NCBI GenBank assembly: GCA_902496185.1
Contig: CABUZX010000014.1
Location: 1 to 30,808, forward strand
DNA length: 30,808 bases
DNA from: an uncultured Subdoligranulum sp.
GTDB lineage: Bacteria > Bacillota > Clostridia > Christensenellales > CAG-314
Direction of reading: 5' to 3'
A model generated the notes under the pieces. It made no database searches. It saw only the letters and a list, made by a program, of their open reading frames with translations, and was not told where the DNA came from. The first letter of the stretch is position 1. Every line of letters starts with the position of its first letter. This document shows positions 7,713-16,758 of this stretch, one piece after another. The position numbers and the translations under genes are program-made.

Positions 7713-8525
7713 CTACCCTACAACTACGTTTTTTGCATCCGGGTCATAACAATAAATATTTACGCCCTCTTTTGTGTTATCGCCATGACTGTTTTCGCCG
7801 TATACCGCCAATCCGCTTTGCAATTTTTGAAACGTAGAACTCTCCTCCGTGCTTTCGCCAATCAGCCATATTTTTGCGCCGGTTTTGGTATGCAAAACCA
7901 TACTTTCGATATTTTTGTAAGTATCGAAGCTGATATTTGTTAAAAGATTTGGCATTTCTACGTTTTCGAATTTAGTGCGCCAAATAGCAGTAAACGTATC
8001 GGAAATTAAATCCACCTTGCTCGAATCCAAAAGCGATACCTGTTTGCCGACTTCCTGCTCGGAAACAAGCAACGCTGAAATATCCAGTCTAATGTAACGA
8101 TTTTGATAATCCAACGACGAAGATACTTCCATAACGTGCATTTCGGAATCAACCAAATAAAAATATCCGTTTTGTTCAAAATAAGCAACAGGTTGTCTCT
8201 CCGTCACAAAAATTTCCACAACGTTGGGAAAAATCCTACGGATTGCAACCACCTTTAAATCCGGACATTTTAAATGAACCTGCTCGATAATTTTGGAAGA
8301 AGATAAAAAGAACAAATTTTTACCTTTGAAATTTTCGACAAGATTCATTGCGGAAAGAGTATTGTATTTTTCAGGCGCGTCAACGTAAATAGTTTCCCCG
8401 TCGTCATTATACGACACAAATACCGCTTTGGCGTTTTGCAAAGTAAAAACAGTGCTATTAAGAACGATAATAACAACAACGAAAAATAATATACAAAATA
8501 ATATTAATAGGTGTTTTTTTGTCAT
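7713..8525 (-). CDS. ftsQ: Cell division protein DivIB/FtsQ
   Basis: Bitopic divisome protein of the FtsQ-FtsL-FtsB type subcomplex. From the ATG at 8525 it has 270 residues: a short cytoplasmic end (MTKK), one membrane helix at about 5-23, then a POTRA-like domain (about 30-105, including LKVVAIRRIFPNVVEIFVTERQPVAYF, typical of FtsQ) and a C-terminal beta domain. The frame stays open to 8639, but the consensus promoter at 8545-8573 lies downstream of that upstream start. The ATG at 8525, with GAGGT close upstream, is therefore chosen. It is first in an ftsQ-ftsA-ftsZ-asnS operon. Sequence conservation outside the POTRA domain is low, as usual for this family. Confidence 0.9.
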   Translation of the reverse strand: MTKKHLLILFCILFFVVVIIVLNSTVFTLQNAKAVFVSYNDDGETIYVDAPEKYNTLSAMNLVENFKGKNLFFLSSSKIIEQVHLKCPDLKVVAIRRIFPNVVEIFVTERQPVAYFEQNGYFYLVDSEMHVMEVSSSLDYQNRYIRLDISALLVSEQEVGKQVSLLDSSKVDLISDTFTAIWRTKFENVEMPNLLTNISFDTYKNIESMVLHTKTGAKIWLIGESTEESSTFQKLQSGLAVYGENSHGDNTKEGVNIYCYDPDAKNVVVG

Positions 8526-8544
8526 AGTTACCTCGTATATCAAC

Positions 8545-8573
8545 ATTATACTATCAAAACAAAATCTTGTCAA
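8545..8573 (-). promoter_or_regulatory. Consensus sigma-A promoter of ftsQ-ftsA-ftsZ-asnS
   Basis: TTGACA (8568-8573), 17-nt spacer and TATAAT (8545-8550) on the minus strand: a perfect match to the housekeeping consensus. The predicted start near 8538 gives a leader of about 13 nt before the ftsQ ATG at 8525. It follows directly on the murA terminator. Confidence 0.93.
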
Positions 8574-8586
8574 TTTTTTTAACAAA

Positions 8587-8610
8587 AAGACGCAATAAAA
8601 ATTGCGTCTT
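8587..8610 (-). terminator. Intrinsic terminator after murA
   Basis: Perfect 10-bp stem AAGACGCAAT/ATTGCGTCTT (8587-8596 with 8601-8610) with an AAAA-type tetraloop and a T-rich tail on the minus strand. It lies 45 nt past the murA stop, just ahead of the ftsQ promoter, and splits the cluster into separate transcripts. Confidence 0.85.
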
Positions 8611-8655
8611 AAACCATAATAAAAATTAAATTTTGTCAAAATTTAAATATTTAAA

Positions 8656-9906
8656 TTATATACGCCTTATTCGAGCCCCTACGCTTTGCAAGGCTTCGTC
8701 AAATTTGTAATATCCTCTGTCAATATGCTTAATATCACAAATTTCCGTCCTGCCCGAAGCGCAAAGTCCGGCAAGCACCAATGCCGCCCCACCTCTCAAA
8801 TCGTGCGCGTTGACTTCCGCTCCGTGAAGTTTTTTTACCCCTCGAACCAACACCACTTTATCTTTTACTACGATATTAGCACCCATTTTAGTAAGTTCAG
8901 GCACGTGCTTATAACGTGTTTCGAAAATATTTTCTACTATCAAAGCGCTACCTTTACTGACCGTTTGCAAAGTAAGTATTTGCGCCTGCAAGTCAGTAGG
9001 AAATCCGGGATACGGTTGCGTCTCCGTAATAGGCACGCTCAAATTGTCAGTATCTGCTTTTATATAAATACAGTCAGAGTAAACCTTTATTTCGGAAACG
9101 GCAAACTTTAATTTATCCGTCAATGCTACGATATGTTTCGGTTGGCAGTTTTTTACCAACAATTCGCCGTGAGTAATTGCTCCGGCAATTAGATAAGTAC
9201 CGGCTACGATTCGGTCTGGAATAGGCGTAAACTCCACTCCGTTCAGTTTTTTAACGCCTTCAATTTCCACAAAATCCGTACCCGCGCCCTTGACCTTTGC
9301 GCCCATCAAATTTAAAAAATCCTGCAAAGCAACAATTTCGGGCTCTTTTGCTGCGTTTGTTATAATTGTTTTGCCTTGCAACAAAACCGAAGCGAGAATG
9401 ATATTTTCCGTTGCTCCAACAGACGGAAAATCGAGATGAATTCTACCTCCTTTAGCTTTTGAACCGTCACACAACAAATAACCACCCTCTTCCACCACGT
9501 CAATATTAAGAGCTCTAAAACCCTTCAAGTGCAAATCAATAGGTCTTATACCAATATCACACCCGCCGGGAAAAGACGCTTTTGTTTTTTTAAATCGCGA
9601 TAATAATGCTCCCATTAAAAATTGACTACTACGAATTTCTTTTGCGTAATTAGACGGGATTTCAAAACTGTTTATACTACTTCCGTCAATAATAAGGGTA
9701 TCTCCCTGCCAAAAAACCTTACTTCCAATGTGTTCTAATATTTTTATCATATTGAGGACATCAGTTATTTGGGGGCATTTGTATATAACGACTTGCTTAT
9801 CTGTCAAAATAGATGCGGCAAGCAAAGCCAAAACACAGTTTTTGGCGGAATGAACCTCCAGCTCCCCAGACAATCGTATACCGCCATCAATCAAAAGTTT
9901 TTCCAT
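8656..9906 (-). CDS. murA: UDP-N-acetylglucosamine 1-carboxyvinyltransferase (MurA)
   Basis: First committed step of peptidoglycan synthesis: transfers enolpyruvate from PEP to UDP-GlcNAc in the cytoplasm. The 416-residue protein has the active-site lysine region HSAKNCVLALL (K22, N23), the catalytic loop PGGCDIGIRP with Cys116 (the residue fosfomycin alkylates), the catalytic-aspartate segment PGFPTDLQAQ, and DLRGGAALVLAGL near the end. Cys rather than Asp at position 116 predicts fosfomycin sensitivity at the target. ATG at 9906 has AGAGGA upstream. It has its own promoter and terminator, standing between ftsW and ftsQ. Some Clostridia carry murA or murB here, but murG, usual between ftsW and this gene, is missing. 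Clostridia often have two MurA copies; this is one. Confidence 0.97.
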   Translation of the reverse strand: MEKLLIDGGIRLSGELEVHSAKNCVLALLAASILTDKQVVIYKCPQITDVLNMIKILEHIGSKVFWQGDTLIIDGSSINSFEIPSNYAKEIRSSQFLMGALLSRFKKTKASFPGGCDIGIRPIDLHLKGFRALNIDVVEEGGYLLCDGSKAKGGRIHLDFPSVGATENIILASVLLQGKTIITNAAKEPEIVALQDFLNLMGAKVKGAGTDFVEIEGVKKLNGVEFTPIPDRIVAGTYLIAGAITHGELLVKNCQPKHIVALTDKLKFAVSEIKVYSDCIYIKADTDNLSVPITETQPYPGFPTDLQAQILTLQTVSKGSALIVENIFETRYKHVPELTKMGANIVVKDKVVLVRGVKKLHGAEVNAHDLRGGAALVLAGLCASGRTEICDIKHIDRGYYKFDEALQSVGARIRRI

Positions 9907-9973
9907 TTTTTATCCTCTTGTTTTAGAGATGATTTAATATAAAAAACGCCATTACAGCATTACTTTATATTTT

Positions 9974-10002
9974 AGTATATGCAAAAAAAACTTTTCTGTT
10001 AA
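9974..10002 (-). promoter_or_regulatory. Probable murA promoter
   Basis: TTAACA (9997-10002), 17-nt spacer, TATACT (9974-9979) on the minus strand, in the 124-nt gap between ftsW and murA. No clear terminator hairpin for ftsW was seen in this gap, so read-through from ftsW may add to murA expression. Confidence 0.75.
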
Positions 10003-10030
10003 TTTTGGAAATTTTCAATACAATTCCATA

Positions 10031-11164
10031 CTATAACGTTAAATTTTGAATATTTCGTTTATAAATCCCCTGCAATAATCCGATGGCCGACATAAAAACA
10101 ACCAACGAAGTTCCGCCAAAGCTTACAAAAGGTAATGGTAACCCCGTAGGCGGAATAAGCCCCGTAACAACGGCAAAATTTATCGACGCCTGAACGCCTA
10201 TTACGGCAGTTATACCTCCCGCCAATACGCTGTCAAAAATATCCATACTATTTACGGAAATTTTTATTCCCTCAAAAATAATTAAACAAAATAAAAGCAA
10301 TACCAACAAACACCCAAACAGACCTGTTTCTTCGCCTATAATGGAAAAAACAAAATCACTTTCGGCAAAGGGCAAAAAACTGTATTTTTGCCTACTCTTA
10401 AACAATCCTACACCAAACCAACCGCCACTACCCAAAGCATATAACGATTGAATTAATTGATACCCTTCATCTTTAGGAGTTGCCCATGGATCTAAAAAAG
10501 CAAGCAAACGTTTTATTCTATACGGCTCGGCAAATATCAACACTGGAACGGCAAGCAATAAAGGCGCTAATATCAAACAAAAATGCTTTAATTTTGCGCC
10601 CGAAATAAAAAACAATACCACCATTACGATACCGACGCAAACGGTTATGGACATATTTGGCTCTAATATTATCAAAACACAAAACAAACAGCCTACGCCT
10701 AAAATCGGCAACGTATTTTTAAATTTTTTCATATCCACGTTTGGAAGCGAGGCATACCACGCCGAAAACAGCACTAAAGCAAACTTGGCTATTTCGGACG
10801 GTTGAAAACTGAAACTTCCGACGCCTATCCATCTTCTTGCGCCATAATTTTCCATACCGATACCGGGCACTAATACCAATCCCAACAATACGGCTGAAAC
10901 TATGCTTAACGGGATTGCAAATTTTTTCAAAAAATCCTTTGATAAAAAGGAGCAAAAAAACATTGCGACTAACCCTACAAAAGCTCCCAAGGCTTGCTTT
11001 GTAAAATAGAAAAATTTATTGCCGGTATTTTTTTGCGCGGTATAAAAACTTGCGCTATATACAAACAACAGTCCAATTGCCACCAATGTCAAAGCCGTAA
11101 CCAATAATATGTAATTTGTTTTTTTTGATGATTTTTTCATCAAAACGGAATCAAATATTTTCAT
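10031..11164 (-). CDS. ftsW: Peptidoglycan glycosyltransferase FtsW (SEDS family)
   Basis: Polymerises lipid II into glycan strands at the septum together with its class B PBP partner. The 377-residue polytopic protein shows about ten hydrophobic helices, the SEDS signature GARRWIGVGSFSFQPSEIAKF, the GYQLIQSLYALGSGGWFGVGL loop, a DFVFSIIGEETG loop with the conserved acidic residues, and the final PPTGLPLPFVSFGGTSLVV. FtsW is preferred over RodA or SpoVE because it follows murD in the cluster. The start ATG at 11164 overlaps murD by 14 nt and has no good Shine-Dalgarno; a second ATG at 11140 is possible. Coupled translation with murD is likely. murG, its normal downstream neighbour, is absent. 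Confidence 0.95.
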   Translation of the reverse strand: MKIFDSVLMKKSSKKTNYILLVTALTLVAIGLLFVYSASFYTAQKNTGNKFFYFTKQALGAFVGLVAMFFCSFLSKDFLKKFAIPLSIVSAVLLGLVLVPGIGMENYGARRWIGVGSFSFQPSEIAKFALVLFSAWYASLPNVDMKKFKNTLPILGVGCLFCVLIILEPNMSITVCVGIVMVVLFFISGAKLKHFCLILAPLLLAVPVLIFAEPYRIKRLLAFLDPWATPKDEGYQLIQSLYALGSGGWFGVGLFKSRQKYSFLPFAESDFVFSIIGEETGLFGCLLVLLLFCLIIFEGIKISVNSMDIFDSVLAGGITAVIGVQASINFAVVTGLIPPTGLPLPFVSFGGTSLVVFMSAIGLLQGIYKRNIQNLTL

Positions 11165-12500
11165 TTTTTACGTCGTTTGCGATTGCGCAAAAATCCTTAC
11201 CCCTTTCTTCAAAATTTTTATACTCATCAAAACTTGCGCATGCAGGACTAAACAACAATACACCACCTTTTTGCTTTAGAGAATTAAATATACTCCCAAC
11301 AGCCCCTTTTAAATCCTCTGCAATAAAACAATTTTTAAAATTATTTCTTTGCGCCAATTCAAAAAGCTCGTATTTAGATTCGCCAAAAAACGCAATATTT
11401 TTTACGTCTTTTATATTTTCGCAATTAAACAACCTTTCAAAATCTTCGTTCTTTTTTCTTCCTCCGACGATTAACCCGATATTTTTGTCTCTAAAGGCTT
11501 TTATTGCCGAAATTGTAGCGTGTACGGTAGTTGCTTTACTATCGTTTATAAAAGACACTTTTTTAAATTCAAAAAGCATTTGCAATCTATGCTCTACTCC
11601 TTTAAAATTTTTTAACCCCTCAACAATATCTTTTAAACTTATACCTAAACGCCTACACACAAGTACGGCGCACAACGCATTGGAAATATTGTGTTCGCCT
11701 AAAACCCGCAAATCTTTAACGTCAAAAACTTTTTCCGTTATACCTTTATCGCATATCCATAAAGCATTATCAAAAAGATATGCGCCTTCTGTTTTTTTTC
11801 TTAAACTGAATCGCAAAACTTGAGCATTAGTTGACCACGGCAAAAAACTGCTGTTTTCATCATCAGCATTAATGATGGCCAAAGCATCATTTGAGAGATA
11901 CCTGACTAAATTAGACTTTGCCATACAATAATTTCTAAAACCTTTGTGCCAATCAATATGATCGGGAGCAATATTAGTAATTACTGCAATATTGGGAGTA
12001 ATATTATACGAATCTTCCAACATAAAGCTCGAAACTTCCGCCAACAAAATATCCTTATTTGTCAATTCTTCACAGCAAAAAGAAATGGGATAACCTATAT
12101 TGCCCGCCACCTTAAAAGATACGCCCGCTTGCTTTAATATACTCTCTATCATCAAAGTCGTAGTAGTTTTTCCATCGGTACCGCTAATACAAACCGTTTT
12201 AGCCTTACATTTTAAAAAACAAAACTCAAATTCGTTTAGTACCGTTATTCCGTGTTGTAAAGCTAATTGTATCAACCAATTACGCCTACCTATAGAAGGA
12301 GTAAAAACGACTAAATCAAAGGTATCTATCGTGTCTTTCACTACAAACATTGAAAGTAATCTGCCTGTATTTTTTAAATCTTCGTCGCAGTCAGTCATAT
12401 TGTCATCATATAACCAAACGTCGTTTTGTAAATCTTTTGAAAGCAACCAATACAATCCCTTGCCTGTTTTTTTGCAACCAAATATCAAAATTTTTTTCAT
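11151..12500 (-). CDS. murD: UDP-N-acetylmuramoyl-L-alanine--D-glutamate ligase (MurD)
   Basis: Adds D-glutamate to UDP-MurNAc-L-Ala. From the ATG at 12500 it has 449 residues: an N-terminal Rossmann domain (KKILIFGCKKTGKG), the ATP-binding loop SGTDGKTTTT (106-115), AEVSSFMLED, the Mg-binding NIAPDHIDWH segment, and the MurD-type NDSKATT motif in the C-terminal domain. The frame is open 13 codons further up, but the ATG at 12500 has a strong AGGAGGGG site that overlaps the mraY stop, so it is chosen. It is 8 nt from mraY and overlaps ftsW by 14 nt. FMLED replaces the more usual FQLE. Overall identity to known MurD is moderate, but the motif set is complete. Confidence 0.95.
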   Translation of the reverse strand: MKKILIFGCKKTGKGLYWLLSKDLQNDVWLYDDNMTDCDEDLKNTGRLLSMFVVKDTIDTFDLVVFTPSIGRRNWLIQLALQHGITVLNEFEFCFLKCKAKTVCISGTDGKTTTTLMIESILKQAGVSFKVAGNIGYPISFCCEELTNKDILLAEVSSFMLEDSYNITPNIAVITNIAPDHIDWHKGFRNYCMAKSNLVRYLSNDALAIINADDENSSFLPWSTNAQVLRFSLRKKTEGAYLFDNALWICDKGITEKVFDVKDLRVLGEHNISNALCAVLVCRRLGISLKDIVEGLKNFKGVEHRLQMLFEFKKVSFINDSKATTVHATISAIKAFRDKNIGLIVGGRKKNEDFERLFNCENIKDVKNIAFFGESKYELFELAQRNNFKNCFIAEDLKGAVGSIFNSLKQKGGVLLFSPACASFDEYKNFEERGKDFCAIANDVKNENI

Positions 12501-12508
12501 TACCCCTC

Positions 12509-13510
12509 CTAAAACCAAAAAACAAAACAAATTAAACATACTATTACAGTAATAGTGCCATACAAAATACTTATTCTTGTTTCACTCAAACCTTTTAATT
12601 GCAAATGATGATGATAAGGCGCTTTTAAAAGAACTCGCTTTTTTCGCGTTTTAAAACTAACTACCTGGATAATCACGCTTACACACGATACCACAAACAT
12701 AACCCCTAAAAAAGGCACCAACAAAGTAAGCTTACTCAAAATCAAAACACCTCCACACAACGCGCCAATCGCAAGGCTACCCGTATCCCCCATAAAAATT
12801 TTTGCAGGGAAACAATTAAATACCAAAAAAGCAATTAATCCCCCAACAACACAAAAACATACCAACGAAAGATTCTGATATTCTTCATAAGTCAAAGTAC
12901 GCCCACTTTCCAAAGATTCATTAGCAAGCATAGCTACAAAACATGCACAGGTAGAAATATACACAATACTTGTTATGGTTGCCAATCCGTCCAATCCGTC
13001 AGTTAAATTTACACCATTGCTGGTTGCCAAAAAAACAAAAATAACTAGCGGAATTACCCACATACCAATATTTATTTCTCCTTTTCCTAAAGGCAAAATC
13101 AAGCTACCGTACAGCAAGGTATTGTCATAGCAAAAAAAAGCAAGAATGCCGGCTATACCAAGTTGTAAAATTAATTTTTGGTATGCGCGTAATCCAAGAT
13201 TTCTTTTATAATGAATTTTTATAAAATCATCCAAAAAACCCGTTACCCCATAGGCAAAAAATACAGCCAAAGCAAGTAAAGCGAGAGTTCTTTGTCCTTT
13301 AAAAAACAAAAATGAAACAATAATAGTTGCCAACAAAAAAGCAATACCACCCATTGTAGGCGTACCGTTTTTTGATTTATGCTCTTCAACGTATGACAAT
13401 ATTTCCTGTCCTGCTTTTTTTCTTTTTAATATCGGTATAAGCAACAACAAAAATATTACCGTTATAAAAAAAGAAATGATCAAAGCAATAAAAGCCCGTT
13501 TTATATCCAC
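12509..13510 (-). CDS. mraY: Phospho-N-acetylmuramoyl-pentapeptide-transferase (MraY)
   Basis: Membrane enzyme that makes lipid I from UDP-MurNAc-pentapeptide and undecaprenyl phosphate. The 333-residue protein has about ten membrane helices and the family motifs KNGTPTMGG, FLDDFIKI, NGVNLTDGLDGLA, FMGDTGSLAIGA and APYHHHLQLKG; the aspartates in these cytoplasmic loops bind Mg and substrate. The start is GTG at 13510, with GGAG six nt upstream inside the last codons of murE and only 3 nt after the murE stop, so translation is probably coupled. In most dcw clusters murF lies between murE and mraY; here it does not. Confidence 0.98.
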   Translation of the reverse strand: MDIKRAFIALIISFFITVIFLLLLIPILKRKKAGQEILSYVEEHKSKNGTPTMGGIAFLLATIIVSFLFFKGQRTLALLALAVFFAYGVTGFLDDFIKIHYKRNLGLRAYQKLILQLGIAGILAFFCYDNTLLYGSLILPLGKGEINIGMWVIPLVIFVFLATSNGVNLTDGLDGLATITSIVYISTCACFVAMLANESLESGRTLTYEEYQNLSLVCFCVVGGLIAFLVFNCFPAKIFMGDTGSLAIGALCGGVLILSKLTLLVPFLGVMFVVSCVSVIIQVVSFKTRKKRVLLKAPYHHHLQLKGLSETRISILYGTITVIVCLICFVFWF

Positions 13511-13513
13511 TTG

Positions 13514-14953
13514 TTACTCCATTACAAAATTTTTTACAATTTCCGCATCGCAAAAAGGATAACGCCTACCGTTAACTTCTTGATATCTTTCTGCTCCTTT
13601 ACCCAATATTGCAATAGTATCCATTCCGTTAGCAGAATTTATTGCTTGTAAAATTGCTCTTTGCCTATCTTCAACAATATCGTAAGGTATTGACATGCCA
13701 TATAAGATATCTTTTATTATAAACTGCGGATTTTCGTATCGAGGATTATCGTTTGTTATTATTGAAAAATCACAATATTTAGAAACTTCTTTTGCCATCA
13801 ATGGACGCTTGAATTTATCTCTATCTCCTCCACAACCAAAAACACAATATAGTTTGCCTGTCGTAGTACTCTTTAAATATGCTAAAATATTTGCAAAACC
13901 TTCCGGTGTATGAGCAAAATCCACAACAACCCTACATCCATTTTTTAAATTGTAAATTTCAGTACGCCCCTCAATGCATTCAACTTTGCTAATACCTTGT
14001 GCAATTTTCTCTAAATTTATACCCAAAATACGCGCCACGGAAGATGCGCACAACGTGTTAAATACGTTAAATTTGCCTTTTAACCCATATTCAACGGTTG
14101 CTATTTCGTCAAACAAATTTATAGTATAACTTATACCCTTAGCAGTAACTTTTTCATCAATGGCAAAAATATCAGTGGGTGAATCCAAACCAAACGTAAT
14201 TGTAGGCAATTTATTTTGCTTTGCTATCTTTTGCCCCAATGCGTCATCTCCGTTAACAACAGCCACTTTACAGTATTTTTTAGTAAAAAACTTTGATTTG
14301 GCCTCGGCATATTCATCTATATTTTTAAAGAAATCAAGATGATCTCTGCTAAAATTTGTCAAAACTCCTATCTCAAAATATATCCCCTCTATTTTACCCA
14401 ACCAAATCGCATGGGCGGATACTTCCATCAAAACGTATTCTACTCCGTTTAAAAACATTTTATAAAACCACTCGTGCAACTCTATAGGGTCTGGCGTAGT
14501 AAGTTGAGTTGTATAGTGTTTTTTATCCACCCATACGCCGTTAGTACCGATAACCCCAACCGTAAATCCGCTATCTTCCAATATTGATTTCAAAATATAG
14601 GTCGTACTCGTCTTGCCGTTAGTACCCGTTATCCCTATAATTTTTAAGTTATCGCAAGCATTTTTATAAAATACTTTTGCGCACAACGACATAAAAATTC
14701 TTGAATCTTGTACTACAACCTGCGTAACCATGTCAGAAATAGCCAATACTCTTTCAGTTACTATGACACTTGCTCCCTCCAGCGCAACCTTTTGCGCAAA
14801 AATATGCCCGTCAACTTTAGTACCTACGATACAAAAAAACATTGTATTATTTTTTATTTTGTCTGCCTTACAAGACAAATAATCAACGTTTTTGTTAGCG
14901 TCGCCAACAATTTGCAAAACAGGCAAATCGACAATCATTTCATTTAACTTCAT
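13514..14953 (-). CDS. murE: UDP-MurNAc-tripeptide ligase MurE, meso-diaminopimelate type
   Basis: Adds the third stem-peptide residue to UDP-MurNAc-L-Ala-D-Glu. From the ATG at 14953 it has 479 residues with the ATP loop GITGTNGKTSTT (about 107-118), TTPDPIELH, the MEVSAHAIWLGK and SRDHLDFF segments, and DNPR at 402-405. DNPR is the known specificity motif for meso-diaminopimelate; lysine-adding MurE differ here. The frame includes a GTG at 14962, but GAGGTG six nt before the ATG at 14953 decides the start. That Shine-Dalgarno directly follows the T-run of a terminator hairpin, so murE expression depends on read-through or on a promoter I could not identify. It is followed by mraY after 3 nt. 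Confidence 0.96.
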   Translation of the reverse strand: MKLNEMIVDLPVLQIVGDANKNVDYLSCKADKIKNNTMFFCIVGTKVDGHIFAQKVALEGASVIVTERVLAISDMVTQVVVQDSRIFMSLCAKVFYKNACDNLKIIGITGTNGKTSTTYILKSILEDSGFTVGVIGTNGVWVDKKHYTTQLTTPDPIELHEWFYKMFLNGVEYVLMEVSAHAIWLGKIEGIYFEIGVLTNFSRDHLDFFKNIDEYAEAKSKFFTKKYCKVAVVNGDDALGQKIAKQNKLPTITFGLDSPTDIFAIDEKVTAKGISYTINLFDEIATVEYGLKGKFNVFNTLCASSVARILGINLEKIAQGISKVECIEGRTEIYNLKNGCRVVVDFAHTPEGFANILAYLKSTTTGKLYCVFGCGGDRDKFKRPLMAKEVSKYCDFSIITNDNPRYENPQFIIKDILYGMSIPYDIVEDRQRAILQAINSANGMDTIAILGKGAERYQEVNGRRYPFCDAEIVKNFVME

Positions 14954-14970
14954 AAAACCCACCTCAAAAA

Positions 14971-15004
14971 AAAATAATCCGCATCTATCGGTACGGATTA
15001 TTTT
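14971..15004 (-). terminator. Strong intrinsic terminator between ftsI and murE
   Basis: An 11-bp stem (AAAATAATCCG/CGGATTATTTT, 14971-14981 with 14994-15004), a 12-nt loop and nine T residues on the minus strand directly before the murE Shine-Dalgarno. It begins 18 nt past the ftsI stop. It should cut or damp transcription entering murE-mraY-murD-ftsW from the mraZ promoter. Confidence 0.82.
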
Positions 15005-15022
15005 ATTATTTTTTTTCTTTCG

Positions 15023-16753
15023 TTATGATAACGGAGCAATATTCTTGTAAGCTATAATTTGCTCAAAAATTAGTTTTACGTAAGGCGCAGCAACTTGACT
15101 ACCGTAACTTATGCCAACAGGTTCGTCAACAATCATCAAACACAAATATTGCGGATCGGAAGCAGGAAAAAAACCTACGAAAGAAGAAACGTTTTTGCCT
15201 TGAGCTATAACGCCGTTTTCATACTTTTGCGCAGTACCTGTTTTGCCTCCCACCTGATAACCGTCTATATAAGCCAACTTTCCACTACCGTTAGAGACAA
15301 CCCCTTCAAGCATTTTAGCCAATAATGCGCTGCTTTCCTTTGATATAGGTTGAGACTTTTGTGTTGGATAATATGATTTTACCAAATTTCCATCAGTATT
15401 GCGAATTGATTTTACCAAGTAAGGAGTCATCAATTTACCGCCGTTTACAGCCGCAGCCGTAGCGTAAGCAAGCTGCAAGGGAGTAACGGCTATCGCCTGC
15501 CCAAATCCAATACGCGCTAAGTCGCCCTTTGTAACACTGCTTTTGTTAAGCAACAAACCTGCTTGTTCTCCCGCCAAATCTATACCCAAAGTACTACCGT
15601 ACCCAAATGCATCCAAATAAGAATACATTGTTTCGACGCCCAACGACAAAGCAATATCCGTAAAACACGGATTGCAACTGTTGTTCAGTGCATCTGAAAG
15701 CGTTTGATTGTAATGTTTTGTACCCGAATGTTTGGTCCAACAATTAATTCGCCCACTGTCTACCACCCTGAAACCACTATTATTAAAAATATATGTCGGC
15801 GAAAAAGCCTTCTTATTTCCTTTGTTATATTCTTCAAGATTTGCTGCCGCCGTCAACACTTTAAAGGTAGAACCCGGCTCGTAAACGTCCGTAATCAACA
15901 AATTTTTTGTACCTTTTAACAGTTCTGATAGATTATTTCTTGGCAAATTGTTAAGATCTAAACTAGGCTTACTTGCAATCCCAAGTATTTCTCCTGTTTT
16001 GCAATCAATCACAATACTTCTCACGCCTTTTGCTTGATGCGCGATCATTATTTTTTGCAACAAATTTTCTAATACAGTCTGAATTGTATAATCTATAGTA
16101 AGTTCAACACTAAGCCCCTCTACGCTCGGCAAATACAAAACGTTTTCCTCATACAATTCTTTACCTATTAAATCCGTTTGCGTAAGAATTTGTCCGCTTA
16201 TACCTTTTAAATATTTGTCATAACTTGCCTCAATACCGCTTTGCCCTACGTTGTCAATACTAACGTAACCTAAAACCTGACTCAAAAAATCTCCGTAAGG
16301 ATAAACCCTTGAACTGTCTTCGGCAACGTAAACACCTTTCAAGTCAAAAGAACGAATTTCGGCGATTTTTTCAGCAGAAACTTGTCTTTTTATGGTCAAC
16401 TCACTGACACTCTTGTTTGTAATTTTGTCAAGTAAGGTATTATAATCAATTTCTAACACGCTTGACAACACTTCAGCCACACGGTGACTTTCTTCAATAT
16501 TTTTTCCTCTTATATATACAGTATAGGAAGTTTCGCTTGAAGCAAGTACAATACCGTTGCGATCCGTTATACTACCACGCAATGCCGTCAAAGGTAAATC
16601 TCTAGTCCATTGATCCATTGCTCGAGCTTGTAAGTTTTTACCCCAAATTATTTGTATATAAAATATTTTGCAAAAAATGACAAAAAAAATAAAGGCCGTA
16701 GCAATAAATATTGCTAACAACCTTTTTTTTGTTGAGTAATTTGATTTGTACAC
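15023..16753 (-). CDS. ftsI: Class B penicillin-binding protein (FtsI / PBP2B / SpoVD type)
   Basis: Septal transpeptidase that cross-links glycan strands, partner of FtsW. Counted from the chosen GTG at 16753 (576 residues): one membrane helix at about 13-37, the pedestal domain with LRGSITDRNGIVLA, and a transpeptidase domain with the three active-site motifs STFK (295-298), SCN (359-361) and KTG (504-506). The protein ends soon after the transpeptidase fold, so there are no PASTA repeats, unlike many SpoVD and PBP2B proteins. The frame is open to an ATG at 16786 inside ftsL, but GGAGG at the very end of ftsL, 9 nt before the GTG, favours the shorter form. Position after the ftsL-like gene supports FtsI. 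A terminator follows. Confidence 0.94.
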   Translation of the reverse strand: MYKSNYSTKKRLLAIFIATAFIFFVIFCKIFYIQIIWGKNLQARAMDQWTRDLPLTALRGSITDRNGIVLASSETSYTVYIRGKNIEESHRVAEVLSSVLEIDYNTLLDKITNKSVSELTIKRQVSAEKIAEIRSFDLKGVYVAEDSSRVYPYGDFLSQVLGYVSIDNVGQSGIEASYDKYLKGISGQILTQTDLIGKELYEENVLYLPSVEGLSVELTIDYTIQTVLENLLQKIMIAHQAKGVRSIVIDCKTGEILGIASKPSLDLNNLPRNNLSELLKGTKNLLITDVYEPGSTFKVLTAAANLEEYNKGNKKAFSPTYIFNNSGFRVVDSGRINCWTKHSGTKHYNQTLSDALNNSCNPCFTDIALSLGVETMYSYLDAFGYGSTLGIDLAGEQAGLLLNKSSVTKGDLARIGFGQAIAVTPLQLAYATAAAVNGGKLMTPYLVKSIRNTDGNLVKSYYPTQKSQPISKESSALLAKMLEGVVSNGSGKLAYIDGYQVGGKTGTAQKYENGVIAQGKNVSSFVGFFPASDPQYLCLMIVDEPVGISYGSQVAAPYVKLIFEQIIAYKNIAPLS

Positions 16754-16758
16754 TCGAA

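Noticed and set aside
11116..11823. 235-codon plus-strand open frame opposite murD
   Set aside because: It lies antisense to murD, whose motifs are complete. The translation is low-complexity and has no ribosome site or family motif.
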